From: Bifidobacteriaceae bacterium
GTDB taxonomy: Bacteria; Actinomycetota; Actinomycetes; Actinomycetales; WQXJ01
Reading direction: 5' to 3'
DNA length: 11,621 bases
Assembly: GCA_031266115.1 (NCBI GenBank)
Contig: JAISBQ010000097.1
Span: 1-11,621, forward strand
Both the position numbers and the translations under genes were made by a program. Position 1 is the first letter of the stretch. Every line of letters starts with the position of its first letter. A model generated the notes under the pieces. It did not search any database. It was not told the origin of the DNA and saw nothing but the letters and a program-made list of their open reading frames with translations. Shown here one piece after another: positions 1-6,225 of this stretch.

Positions 1-189
1 AATGGTCGCCACCACCTGCGCAACGCCCTTGCCCACGTGCCCGAGGTAGAAGTTCCCAGCCCCGAAGCATCCGAGGAAGATGCTCAGCAGCCCGGCCGCC
101 GTCTTTGACTTCAGGGGCCGCCCGTACGCGGGCGGGTAAGGCGGGGGGTAGGGCGGGGGATAAGGTGACGGATCACCCGGCGCGCTCAC
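1..189 (-). CDS. TM2-domain membrane protein, N-terminal part (runs off left edge)
   Basis: The 63 visible codons start at GTG 189 and encode a Pro/Tyr-rich cytoplasmic N-terminus (repeated PPPY units, residues about 9-22). Then comes KSKTAAGLL followed by a hydrophobic Gly-rich helix with the pattern FxG..GAGNFYLG (residues about 27-63), which is the hallmark of the first half of a TM2 domain. TM2 proteins have two membrane helices joined by a short turn; their biochemical role is not established. The second helix and the stop lie outside the window. The GTG start overlaps the proC stop (GTGA), so the two genes very likely share one mRNA and translation is coupled. The family call is confident from the motif; the function is unknown. 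Confidence 0.8.
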   Translation of the reverse strand, partial: MSAPGDPSPYPPPYPPPYPPAYGRPLKSKTAAGLLSIFLGCFGAGNFYLGHVGKGVAQVVATI

Positions 190-1004
190 GATGCCGTCCC
201 GTCGTCGGCGATGACCTCATCGCGTCGGATGGTCGCAGCCACGGCCTGGGTGACCGCCGAGGGCAAGCCACGATCCTCCAGCACCGACAGGCCGGCGATG
301 GTGGTCCCGGCCGGCGATGACACCTGGTCGATCAACTCCCACGGGTGGGCTTGGCTTTCGGCCACGAGCGCGGCCGAGCCGCCCACCGCTTTCGCCGCCA
401 CGGTGAGCGCCAGGGCCTTCGGCATCCCAGCGGCAACGGCGCCGCGCGCCAACGCATCGATGTAGAGGAAGGTCCACGCCGGGGAGGAACCCGCGATCGC
501 CATGAACGGGCGCACCAAGGACTCGTCGAGTTCGATGGCGGCCCCCACGGAGTCGAACATCGCGAGAACCGAGGCAATATGCTCCCGCGACGCCGCACCA
601 TTGCCGGTCACCGCGGCCATGCCCTGGCGGACCTGGACGTTGACATTGGGCATCACGCGAACAATGGGAACAGCCGGGCTGAGCCACCGTTCTAGCGCCG
701 CGATTGGCGTGCCCGCCGCAATGGAGACCACGAGGGGACGGCTGGCGACCAGCTGCGCGGCGGTTTCCTCCATCACCCGCGGAATGACCTGCGGCTTCAC
801 GGCAAGGACAACCGTGGAGGCTTGGGCGATGACCTCAGGATTGCCCGCGAGGGGAACGATGCCGGTCTCAGCCGCCAGCGCGTCGAGGACGGTCACGCTC
901 GGATCGTAGGCAACGATCTCCCCCGCCTTCGCGTATCCCGACGCGATGATGCCGCGAACGATGGCGCCGGTCATGGTGCCCGCGCCGATGAATCCCATGG
1001 ACAT
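186..1004 (-). CDS. proC: Pyrroline-5-carboxylate reductase
   Basis: This 272-residue protein has the usual length of ProC. It catalyses the last step of proline synthesis, NAD(P)H-dependent reduction of 1-pyrroline-5-carboxylate to L-proline, in the cytosol. The N-terminal Rossmann fold carries GFIGAGTM (residues 4-11) and AVKP (68-71). Later motifs are RVMPN (116-120), AGSSPA (171-176) and the family signature near the C-terminus, DQVSSPAGTT (226-235), a PAGTT variant of the common PGGTT. ATG 1004 is preceded by a GAGGAG ribosome site with about 10 bases spacing; a second in-frame ATG lies two codons later. It is the first gene of a minus-strand unit with the TM2 gene, whose start overlaps its stop. 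The S4-domain gene diverges from it. Family assignment is firm. Confidence 0.96.
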   Translation of the reverse strand: MSMGFIGAGTMTGAIVRGIIASGYAKAGEIVAYDPSVTVLDALAAETGIVPLAGNPEVIAQASTVVLAVKPQVIPRVMEETAAQLVASRPLVVSIAAGTPIAALERWLSPAVPIVRVMPNVNVQVRQGMAAVTGNGAASREHIASVLAMFDSVGAAIELDESLVRPFMAIAGSSPAWTFLYIDALARGAVAAGMPKALALTVAAKAVGGSAALVAESQAHPWELIDQVSSPAGTTIAGLSVLEDRGLPSAVTQAVAATIRRDEVIADDGTAS

Positions 1005-1084
1005 GGGTCAGGTGCTCCTCTCGATACCGGGGGCGATGTGCGAAAAGCCAGAACGCGCCCAGCCTAGGGGACACCCGGACTGCG

Positions 1085-1507
1085 GTGTTGAATGGGTCCG
1101 TGAACGACGAGGCAGCAGGTCCCCACCACAAGGTCCGCGTCGACGCGTGGCTCTGGGCGATTCGCTTGTTCAAGACCAGGTCACAGGCCCATAGCGCCTG
1201 CGAGGCGGGCCACGTACAGGTGCGTGGGGAACGAGCCAAGCCTGCCACCGGAGTTGGTGTCGGCGACGAAGTCACGGTCCGAGGCGGCACCAGGCCGCGG
1301 GTCGTCGTGGTCCGAGAACTGCTGGTCAAGAGAGTGGGCGCACCCGTTGCTGCGGCCGCCTACGAGGATCATTCGCCACCGCCACCCACGCCGGCCACCG
1401 ACACCGGCCGGGTGGGCGGGTTCGGAACGGGGATCCGCGACCGCGGCACGGGGCGGCCCACCAAGGCTGACCGCCGGGCCATCGACAGGCTCCGGGGCCG
1501 CCGATAG
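1085..1507 (+). CDS. S4-domain RNA-binding protein, Hsp15 (HslR)-like
   Basis: The protein has 140 residues if started at GTG 1085, or 135 from GTG 1100. Neither start has a clear Shine-Dalgarno site; the family normally starts a few residues before the S4 domain, so 1100 is as likely. The S4 fold begins at VRVDAWLWAIRLFKTRS (residues about 18-34) and continues through a GHVQVRGERAKPATGVGVGD segment, matching the Hsp15/HslR pattern. The C-terminal tail has the family's GRPTKADRRAIDRL motif. Hsp15 in E. coli binds stalled 50S subunits carrying nascent-chain tRNA and helps recycle them; that role is inferred here, not shown. The region between domain and tail (about 95-120) is Pro/Gly-rich linker. 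It is divergent from proC and is followed 123 bases later by the sirtuin start. Confidence 0.85.
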   Translation: MLNGSVNDEAAGPHHKVRVDAWLWAIRLFKTRSQAHSACEAGHVQVRGERAKPATGVGVGDEVTVRGGTRPRVVVVRELLVKRVGAPVAAAAYEDHSPPPPTPATDTGRVGGFGTGIRDRGTGRPTKADRRAIDRLRGRR

Positions 1508-1620
1508 CCCAGCTACGCACGCCGCTACGATGACAACATCCACGGTCAATCCTCGGGGGTGAGAGGAGACGTGGCGCCGCGCACAGGAAAAGCGGGGCCG
1601 GCGAAGGGAGATCAAGCGAG

Positions 1621-1625
1621 AGGAG
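1621..1625 (+). promoter_or_regulatory. Ribosome binding site that favours the sirtuin start at GTG 1631
   Basis: AGGAG lies 5 bases before GTG 1631. Upstream in-frame GTG codons at 1559 and 1571 have no site or one placed only 2 bases away, so 1631 is the best supported start. The AGGAGCCT sequence recurs imperfectly about 27 bases downstream inside the gene. Confidence 0.5.
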
Positions 1626-1630
1626 CCTTA

Positions 1631-2407
1631 GTGGCCGGAACCCCAGCAGGAGGAGCCTCAGCGGGGCAAGTTTCGGCGGAGGACGCCATCGTCCACACCC
1701 TGCGCGACCTCGTGGAGGCGAGCCGGAAAGCCGTATTCTTTGGTGGCGCGGGCACCTCCACGGAAAGTGGCATTCCGGATTTTCGGTCCGAGCGCGGGAT
1801 CTTCAACGAGGCGTACCCGTACCCCCCGGAGCAGATCGTGGCGCGCGATTTCTTCGATGCCCATCCGAAGGAATTCTTCGAGTTCTATCGAGCCAAGCTT
1901 TTGCATCCCGCGGCGCGCCCCAACCCGGCACACGTGGCGCTCGCGGACCTGGAGGCCGAAGGGCACCTCGCCGCGGTGGTGACACAAAACATCGACGGCC
2001 TTCATCAGATGGCTGGCAGCCTCAACGTTGTCGAATTGCACGGATCGGTTCACCGCAACACGTGCATGGGGTGTGGGGCTACGTTCGGGCTCGACACGGT
2101 GGTCAACGCACGGGATATTCCGCTGTGCGAGTGCGGCGGGATCGTCAAACCGGATGTGGTGCTGTATGGCGAACCCCTGGACGATGATGTGGTCCGCCGG
2201 GCGATCCAGGCGATCAGCGAGGCGGACCTGCTGGTCGTGGGCGGAACATCGTTGGCGGTCTACCCCGCGGCCGGGCTCCTCGGCTACTTCCATGGCCGAG
2301 ACCTGGTGGTCATCAACACGTCTCCCACACCCCAGGACCGGGCGGCGTCGCTGGTCATCGCCGAACCGATCGGCCACGTCTTCGCGCGGTTGCGGCGACG
2401 CTCATGA
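1631..2407 (+). CDS. cobB: SIR2-family NAD-dependent protein deacylase (sirtuin)
   Basis: From GTG 1631 the protein has 258 residues, the normal size for a bacterial single-domain sirtuin. Sirtuins remove acyl groups from lysines using NAD+, giving nicotinamide and O-acyl-ADP-ribose. The NAD-binding motif GAGTSTESGIPDFRS lies at about residues 40-54, TQNIDGLHQMAG at about 116-127 and the catalytic His in ELHGS just after. A structural zinc site is visible as CMGC, then CEC about 20 residues on. The cofactor-binding end motifs GGTSLAVYP and INTSPTP are present, so all key residues look intact. In-frame upstream starts (1559, 1571) would add a low-complexity Gly/Ala extension and have poorer ribosome sites. 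The gene is convergent with the AI-2E gene. The symbol follows family usage; the substrate range is unknown. Confidence 0.93.
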   Translation: MAGTPAGGASAGQVSAEDAIVHTLRDLVEASRKAVFFGGAGTSTESGIPDFRSERGIFNEAYPYPPEQIVARDFFDAHPKEFFEFYRAKLLHPAARPNPAHVALADLEAEGHLAAVVTQNIDGLHQMAGSLNVVELHGSVHRNTCMGCGATFGLDTVVNARDIPLCECGGIVKPDVVLYGEPLDDDVVRRAIQAISEADLLVVGGTSLAVYPAAGLLGYFHGRDLVVINTSPTPQDRAASLVIAEPIGHVFARLRRRS

Positions 2408-2444
2408 CGAGACTCTGGCCCCGGCGCTTCACCAGCGCGCCTTT

Positions 2445-2477
2445 GCCCGCACCCAGCGACACTAGCCGGGTACGGGC
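2445..2477. terminator. Candidate bidirectional terminator hairpin between convergent genes
   Basis: GCCCGCACCC (2445-2454) pairs with GGGTACGGGC (2468-2477) over 10 positions with one mismatch and a 13-base loop. It sits in the 119-base gap between the convergent sirtuin and AI-2E genes, where a terminator is expected. No T-tract follows on either strand, so it would be an actinobacterial-type, non-canonical terminator at best. Confidence 0.4.
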
Positions 2478-2536
2478 AAGCATCTGTCTTCGCACACAGC
2501 CGCACTCTCGTGCATGTCCAGCGACACTAGCCGGGT
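2453..2536. repeat. 19-bp exact direct repeat, two copies 65 bp apart
   Basis: CCAGCGACACTAGCCGGGT occurs at 2453-2471 and again at 2518-2536. The second copy contains the stop codon of the AI-2E gene (2527-2529, minus strand); the first lies in the intergenic gap and overlaps the loop and 3' arm of the hairpin at 2445-2477. It looks like the remnant of a short local duplication around a gene end. Confidence 0.8.
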
Positions 2537-3651
2537 GCAGCCGTCGCTCTCGCGTCCTGTCGTAGGTGGGAGAAGACCGCCCACATCACCGACACGATGG
2601 GGACGGCAGCTACCGCGCCGAGAATCCCGGATAGCAAGGTTCCCGCCACCACAACGACGGCGACGACCACCGGGTGCAGGGATACCTGACGGGCCATGAT
2701 CATCGGCTGGAGGAGGTGCCCTTCGATTTGGCCGATCACAGCGATCATCGCGATGACGACCAGGGCGATGACCACGCCCTTAGCGGCCAAGGCGACCACC
2801 ACCGCCACGATCATCGCCACCGCTGCACCGATCAGAGGCACAAATGTTCCGAGGAAAACAAGAACTCCAATGGGTGCGGCGAGGGGTACACCAAGAATCG
2901 CCAGCCCTAGCCCCGCGAACAGGCCATTAGTGGCGGCGACGATGACGATTCCCCTGGTATACCCAGAGAAGGTGTGCCAGGCGGATTCCCCGGCTATCCG
3001 CCATCGGCGGCGGGCACCAGGGGAAAGCTGGGCGAGGAACCATCGCCACATCGCGCCACCCGACGTGACGAAGAACACGGCGCAAAAGATCGCGAGGATG
3101 AGCGCGGTGACGACCTCGGCGACCTCACCGGCGCGGGCCACCGCCTCTGTGATGATGGTCTGCTGGTTGTGTTCGAGCCATGTGGCGAGCGATTGCCCGG
3201 CCTTGGTCAGGTCGAGGTCCGAGATCGGTGATGGGGCGCGCGCAAGCATGGCATTCAACTCGTCGATGCCGTCGATGAACTCCGCGGATAGCACGCGTGC
3301 CTGGCCAGCCACCGACATCCCGACGAAGGTGCCTAGTCCGCCGAGAACGCCGATTCCGGCGATGAACCCCAAGGCCGCGGCGAGCGGTCGGGGCATCACC
3401 CTGTCCAGCACGCCGACCAGGGGCCGCAGGATCGCCGAGATCACCAGGGCCAAGAACAGCGCCACGGCCACCAGCTCGAGCCCTTGGACGGCCTTCGCGA
3501 CCACCACCACGGCTGCGGCGAGGATCAGTAGGCGCCAGGCATACCCGGCAGGCACACGCAACCACCGGGGAACGCCGTCACCGCTTGGCGCGGTCTCGCG
3601 GGCCGTGAGCCTGCCCGCGTCGGCCGAGGCGCCGGCATCGTCGCTGTTCAC
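2527..3651 (-). CDS. AI-2E family transporter (PerM/TqsA-like membrane protein)
   Basis: From GTG 3651 the protein has 374 residues, typical for the family. A short soluble N-terminus is followed by paired hydrophobic segments (LLILAAAVVVVAK and LVAVALFLALVISAIL), a soluble middle region, and a C-terminal block of membrane helices carrying the family signature IEGHLLQPMIMARQVSLHP, followed by VVVAVVVVAGTLLSGILGA. Members have been linked to export of AI-2 or other small molecules, or to Na+/H+ exchange; the substrate here cannot be read from sequence. The reading frame is open back to 3744, but that would place the start against the tRNA gene and through its promoter, so I prefer 3651, although its ribosome site is weak. 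It is convergent with the sirtuin and divergent from the tRNA gene. Confidence 0.88.
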   Translation of the reverse strand: MNSDDAGASADAGRLTARETAPSGDGVPRWLRVPAGYAWRLLILAAAVVVVAKAVQGLELVAVALFLALVISAILRPLVGVLDRVMPRPLAAALGFIAGIGVLGGLGTFVGMSVAGQARVLSAEFIDGIDELNAMLARAPSPISDLDLTKAGQSLATWLEHNQQTIITEAVARAGEVAEVVTALILAIFCAVFFVTSGGAMWRWFLAQLSPGARRRWRIAGESAWHTFSGYTRGIVIVAATNGLFAGLGLAILGVPLAAPIGVLVFLGTFVPLIGAAVAMIVAVVVALAAKGVVIALVVIAMIAVIGQIEGHLLQPMIMARQVSLHPVVVAVVVVAGTLLSGILGAVAAVPIVSVMWAVFSHLRQDARATAAPG

Positions 3652-3699
3652 ACCGACCAGTGTGCTCCGTCGCCAGGCGGGTCCGGCGAGGGCACGCCG

Positions 3700-3708
3700 T
3701 GCTATCTT
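3700..3708 (+). promoter_or_regulatory. Candidate extended -10 promoter for tRNA-Leu
   Basis: TGCTATCTT is an extended -10 box (TG-N-TATCTT) and is the only AT-rich stretch between the AI-2E start and the tRNA. It would put transcription start near 3715, leaving about 32 bases of 5' leader for RNase P to remove. No good -35 box is seen. The same AT-rich patch could also serve the minus-strand AI-2E gene. Confidence 0.4.
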
Positions 3709-3746
3709 TATCCACCGTGTTGCGGCCCGGAGGCTGGGTCCCACGA

Positions 3747-3832
3747 GTCCGAGTGGCGGAATTGGCAGACGCGCTAGCTTGAGGTGCTAGTGCCCTGATT
3801 TGGGCATGGGGGTTCAAGTCCCCCCTCGGACA
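3747..3832 (+). tRNA. tRNA-Leu, anticodon GAG
   Basis: An 86-base class II tRNA. The acceptor stem GTCCGAG (3747-3753) pairs with CTCGGAC (3825-3831), followed by discriminator A 3832; CCA is not encoded. The D-loop contains AATTGGCAGAC. The anticodon arm is CTAGC / TTGAGGT / GCTAG, with anticodon GAG at 3781-3783, reading CUC and CUU. A long variable arm (TGCCC...GGGCA) identifies the Leu/Ser/Tyr class, and the T-arm is GGGGG-TTCAAGT-CCCCC. All stems pair well. The 3' end overlaps, on the other strand, the C-terminal codons of the lipoprotein gene. No integrase or att-like repeat was seen next to it. Confidence 0.96.
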
Positions 3833-4920
3833 CGCAGAAGCTCTTGGGCGCGGTGCAGCCGCGCCTTTTCGGTGTCAAGGCGCTGGTCCAGAGTGGGACG
3901 GTTCGCGTCGATCTGGGCTTGTTGTGATGTCCACATGGCTGCTCGGAAGACCGGCACCATCGAGACCTCCGCCTTGCAGGCCAGGTCGGCCTCGGCGGTC
4001 GCGATCTCCAGGGCCGACAATGCCGGACGGGTCGCCTCGGCGTCACCCGCACACTCGGGCCGGGTGTCCCCGTCCTGGCAATCGGGGTAGCTCCACGGGG
4101 CGGCGGTCCACGGCTCTGTGGGCCGGGCGTAGATATAGCCTTCGCTGGCCATGCATTGGGACCAGCCCTCGACGGCTTCGATGAACGTGGGGTCGGCGGA
4201 GGCCTCGGCTTGAGCGGCGTGTTTGATGTCCCACGGCAGATCCCCTTCCGCTGGCAGCCCGAGGTCCGATGCGGTGGAGCGCTGACACTCCATCATGGCG
4301 TCGAGGACCTTCTTCCGCTCGTCAACAGGCACATCCTGCGAAATGCCCCAGCCGTCCGACCCCGAATATGTGATCTGCGGATCCCCGAGGTAGCCATAGC
4401 GCGCCGATTCGGCGCGGATCAGTCCCATCGTCTCGTCCCATTCGGCTACGCCGGATCCAGGGGTCGGCATCGTCGGCATCCGGATCACGTCCGTGAATCC
4501 TTCAGCCTTCAGGCAATCGCTCACCAGCAGCGCGTGCGCCTGATCGACAACGTGCTGTTCGGCGTCGGTGAGTGAAAATATCTCGTCGGCCCCCCGCACC
4601 AGTTCTCCGTCTGCGCCGTATGGGATGCCGGTATCGGGTCCTGATGTCGGTTCAGGGGGTGGCCCAGTCACTGCCGGAGGTTCGGAATCCTCAGGCTTCG
4701 CAGGGCTCGGCGCGGAAGGGAGTGGAGACTCCAGCGCCTGTGACGACGGATCGCTCGCCCCATAGAGATCGCCGGCTGCCACCGTAGGCCGGGGCGACGC
4801 CGACGAACCTGCGGCGGGTTCGCCGGCGGGTCCGCCGGCGTCCACACAACCTGCCACCGCCCACATCAACGCCGCGCCGGCGACAACAATCCCGGTCACC
4901 CGCGACGTCGCGACTGTCAT
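3814..4920 (-). CDS. Secreted Cys-rich lipoprotein of unknown function
   Basis: The 368-residue protein starts at ATG 4920, 7 bases after a perfect AGGAGG ribosome site. A signal peptide (residues 1-24) ends in the lipobox AVAG-C25, so it should be lipid-anchored on the outer face of the membrane. A Pro/Ser/Ala-rich linker follows (about 30-100). The folded part has six Cys (136, 212, 256, 281, 290, 315), and two of them sit in related motifs, DCLKAEGF (135-142) and QCMASEGY (255-262). This C-x3-EG-[FY] pattern is seen in many uncharacterised actinobacterial lipoproteins. Pairing into disulfides is likely but inferred. I do not recognise an enzymatic motif. The last five codons and the stop are antisense to the tRNA-Leu T-arm and acceptor. 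Confidence 0.85.
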   Translation of the reverse strand: MTVATSRVTGIVVAGAALMWAVAGCVDAGGPAGEPAAGSSASPRPTVAAGDLYGASDPSSQALESPLPSAPSPAKPEDSEPPAVTGPPPEPTSGPDTGIPYGADGELVRGADEIFSLTDAEQHVVDQAHALLVSDCLKAEGFTDVIRMPTMPTPGSGVAEWDETMGLIRAESARYGYLGDPQITYSGSDGWGISQDVPVDERKKVLDAMMECQRSTASDLGLPAEGDLPWDIKHAAQAEASADPTFIEAVEGWSQCMASEGYIYARPTEPWTAAPWSYPDCQDGDTRPECAGDAEATRPALSALEIATAEADLACKAEVSMVPVFRAAMWTSQQAQIDANRPTLDQRLDTEKARLHRAQELLRVRGGT

Positions 4921-4927
4921 GGTCCAA

Positions 4928-4933
4928 CCTCCT
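4928..4933 (-). promoter_or_regulatory. Strong ribosome binding site of the lipoprotein gene
   Basis: AGGAGG on the minus strand lies 7 bases from ATG 4920, the consensus arrangement, and fixes the lipoprotein start. Confidence 0.75.
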
Positions 4934-5161
4934 CGGTCCCGGACGAGTATCGCGTCTCGGGGCGCGTGTCGACACTACGCGAGTCTTGGGGCATCCAACC
5001 CGCCGCGGTCCCCGTTGACGCGCTGTCCTGGCTGGCCTGTCGCGTCCCCCACCTGCCACACCGTCGTACCACCCGCGGCTCCGGGCCCCGTCGGCGCGTA
5101 GCGTCGTCCGCGGTCGCGACGTCACCAACCCCGACCACTTCGCGGGCATTTCGCAGAGGTA

Positions 5162-5250
5162 CCTGTTTCACTGGGACGCTCGGGGACGTTGTCTCCCCGG
5201 CTTCCCGAAGCGCTGAAACTGGCGCCTGTTCCCTGGAATGCTCCGGAACG
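5162..5250. repeat. Degenerate direct repeat of about 26 bp, two copies 63 bp apart
   Basis: Copy 1 at 5162-5188 and copy 2 at 5225-5250 share 21 of 26 aligned positions with one gap: both begin CCTGTT, share CTGG and GCTC in the middle, and end ACG. Copy 2 also has an inner inverted repeat, GTTCC...GGAAC. They lie between the lipoprotein gene and the element and could be protein-binding sites. Confidence 0.45.
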
Positions 5251-5329
5251 CTACCAAGTTGGCGGTTCCCATGGGGCTGGAGTTGTGGGCATGGGCGGGG
5301 CGAGACGGTTGTTGGGCGTCACTTATTTT

Positions 5330-5388
5330 GGGGTTTTTGGGGTCTTGGTGGTTGACGTTGTGGGGGCTGGTGTGGGGGTGGGGTGGGG
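5330..5388 (+). other. G-run cluster with canonical G-quadruplex motif
   Basis: Runs of four or more G occur at 5330-5333, 5339-5342, 5362-5366, 5374-5378, 5380-5383 and 5385-5388. The last four, with spacers of 7, 1 and 1 bases, fit a four-tetrad quadruplex pattern. It lies just outside the first gene of the transposition module and overlaps the candidate left inverted repeat. Confidence 0.6.
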
Positions 5389-5393
5389 CGTCA
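5375..5393 (+). repeat. Candidate left terminal inverted repeat of the element
   Basis: The 19 bases GGGGTGGGGTGGGGCGTCA match the reverse complement of 8515-8533 at 15 of 19 positions, ungapped. A TGACG follows shortly inside (5400-5404), making a small palindrome with the terminal CGTCA; the right side has the same arrangement. G-richness lowers the significance, and no target duplication was found. Confidence 0.3.
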
Positions 5394-5421
5394 GGATTGT
5401 GACGACCATGTGAGACCAGTC

Positions 5422-5463
5422 GGACCCGTCGGCGAAGTGCTTACTACAGCCGCCGACGGGTCC
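5422..5463 (+). promoter_or_regulatory. Perfect 13-bp hairpin upstream of the first element gene
   Basis: GGACCCGTCGGCG (5422-5434) and CGCCGACGGGTCC (5451-5463) are exact reverse complements with a 16-base loop. The ribosome site AGGAG (5473-5477) begins 10 bases after the stem. It could stop read-through from outside, act as an attenuator, or be a symmetric operator; there is no T-tract, so a classical terminator is unlikely. Confidence 0.6.
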
Positions 5464-5488
5464 TTGCGCGTTAGGAGACGCGCCGTTG

Positions 5489-6148
5489 ATGACGGTATCC
5501 GCCGACCTGGCCCTTGTCGAACGGCAACTGGTGGGGGGCTGGCTCAGATGTCCGCAGGGCGGTTGCGGGGGTGTGCTGCGGGGACATGGGCACGCACGAG
5601 AACGCGTTGTGGAGACCGGGCTCGCTGGGCGTGGCCAGGCTCAGGCCAGGTTCGCGCCCCGCCGGGTCCGGTGCGATGCGTGCGGGAGGACGCAGGTGCT
5701 GCTCCCCGGAGGGTTCTTCTCTCGCCGCGCGGATGGCGGGGTGGTGATCGGGCGGGCTGTCGAAATGAAGGCGGACGGGGACGGGCACCGGAAGATTGCT
5801 GTCATGTTGGGTCGGCCGGCCTCGACGGTCCGTGGTTGGTTGCGGTCCGCGGCTGGGGCCGGCGTTGACGTGTTGCGGGCCGTGGCTGCGGAGATTGCCC
5901 CGGACCCGGCGGCCGTGCACCCGAAGCCTGCGGGCGTCCCGCTGGCGGATCTGGTCGCCGCGTTGTCCGCGTTGGCGGCTGCGGTCGGGGCGCGTTGGCG
6001 ACAGAAGCCGCCAGCGTGGTATTCGGTGGGCGCGGCGGCGTGCCGGTGTCGGCTGTTGCAGGTGTCGTGGTGGGCCCGGGACGCTCAACACGAACTGGCC
6101 CTTATGCCCGCTTGGCTCGCCCAGGCAGGCTCAGCGGCGGGCCCGTGA
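5489..6148 (+). CDS. Zinc-ribbon/helix-turn-helix protein of a transposition module (DUF6431-like)
   Basis: From ATG 5489 the protein has 219 residues; TTG 5486 is one codon earlier and better spaced from AGGAG 5473-5477. The N-terminus has two Cys pairs, CPQGGC (21-26) and CDAC (62-65), which together look like a zinc ribbon. A basic segment and a helix-turn-helix-like stretch follow (GHRKIAVMLGRPASTVRGWL, about 99-118), as in resolvase or transposase DNA-binding domains. The C-terminal part is Ala-rich and helical, with no catalytic motif visible. It resembles proteins I recall being annotated as DUF6431 next to integrase-core and ExeA genes in actinobacteria, but I could not check this. 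Its position as first gene of a three-gene unit suggests DNA end binding, target choice or regulation (inference). Confidence 0.7.
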   Translation: MTVSADLALVERQLVGGWLRCPQGGCGGVLRGHGHARERVVETGLAGRGQAQARFAPRRVRCDACGRTQVLLPGGFFSRRADGGVVIGRAVEMKADGDGHRKIAVMLGRPASTVRGWLRSAAGAGVDVLRAVAAEIAPDPAAVHPKPAGVPLADLVAALSALAAAVGARWRQKPPAWYSVGAAACRCRLLQVSWWARDAQHELALMPAWLAQAGSAAGP

Positions 6149-6225
6149 TACCGGGCCGGCGCCTCGGTGGGGCCCTCGGATGGGCTTTGGGGTGTCTCCT
6201 ACGGTCCCAGGGAGGGGACGACAGC

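Larger units (their letters stand above)
4934..5485. other. Intergenic stretch without a convincing gene
   Basis: Open frames here on both strands show no recognisable protein and no good start context. The left part should contain the lipoprotein promoter on the minus strand, but I could not pick clear -35/-10 boxes. The middle (5162-5250) holds a degenerate direct repeat. From about 5310 to 5395 the plus strand becomes strikingly G/T-rich and C-poor, unlike its surroundings, and probably belongs to the left end of the transposable element. A perfect hairpin (5422-5463) precedes the first element gene. Confidence 0.6.

Noticed and set aside
3652..3744. Longer N-terminus for the AI-2E protein from 3744
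   Set aside because: It would cover the tRNA promoter, add a basic non-conserved extension and has no ribosome site.
3747..3832. tRNA-Leu as the attachment site of an integrated element
   Set aside because: No integrase is nearby and no direct repeat of the tRNA 3' end was seen; the transposon found is of the DDE type and over 1.5 kb away.
4966..5413. Open frames in the gap before the element, including a 129-codon plus-strand frame
   Set aside because: Composition is Ser/Arg/Gly-rich without family motifs, starts lack ribosome sites, and the frames run through G-rich and repeat DNA.
5995..6225. Open frame upstream of the transposase ATG, overlapping the zinc-ribbon gene, suggesting a -1 frameshift fusion as in some IS elements
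   Set aside because: No slippery heptamer is visible in the overlap, and the transposase has its own strong ribosome site and ATG at 6226.
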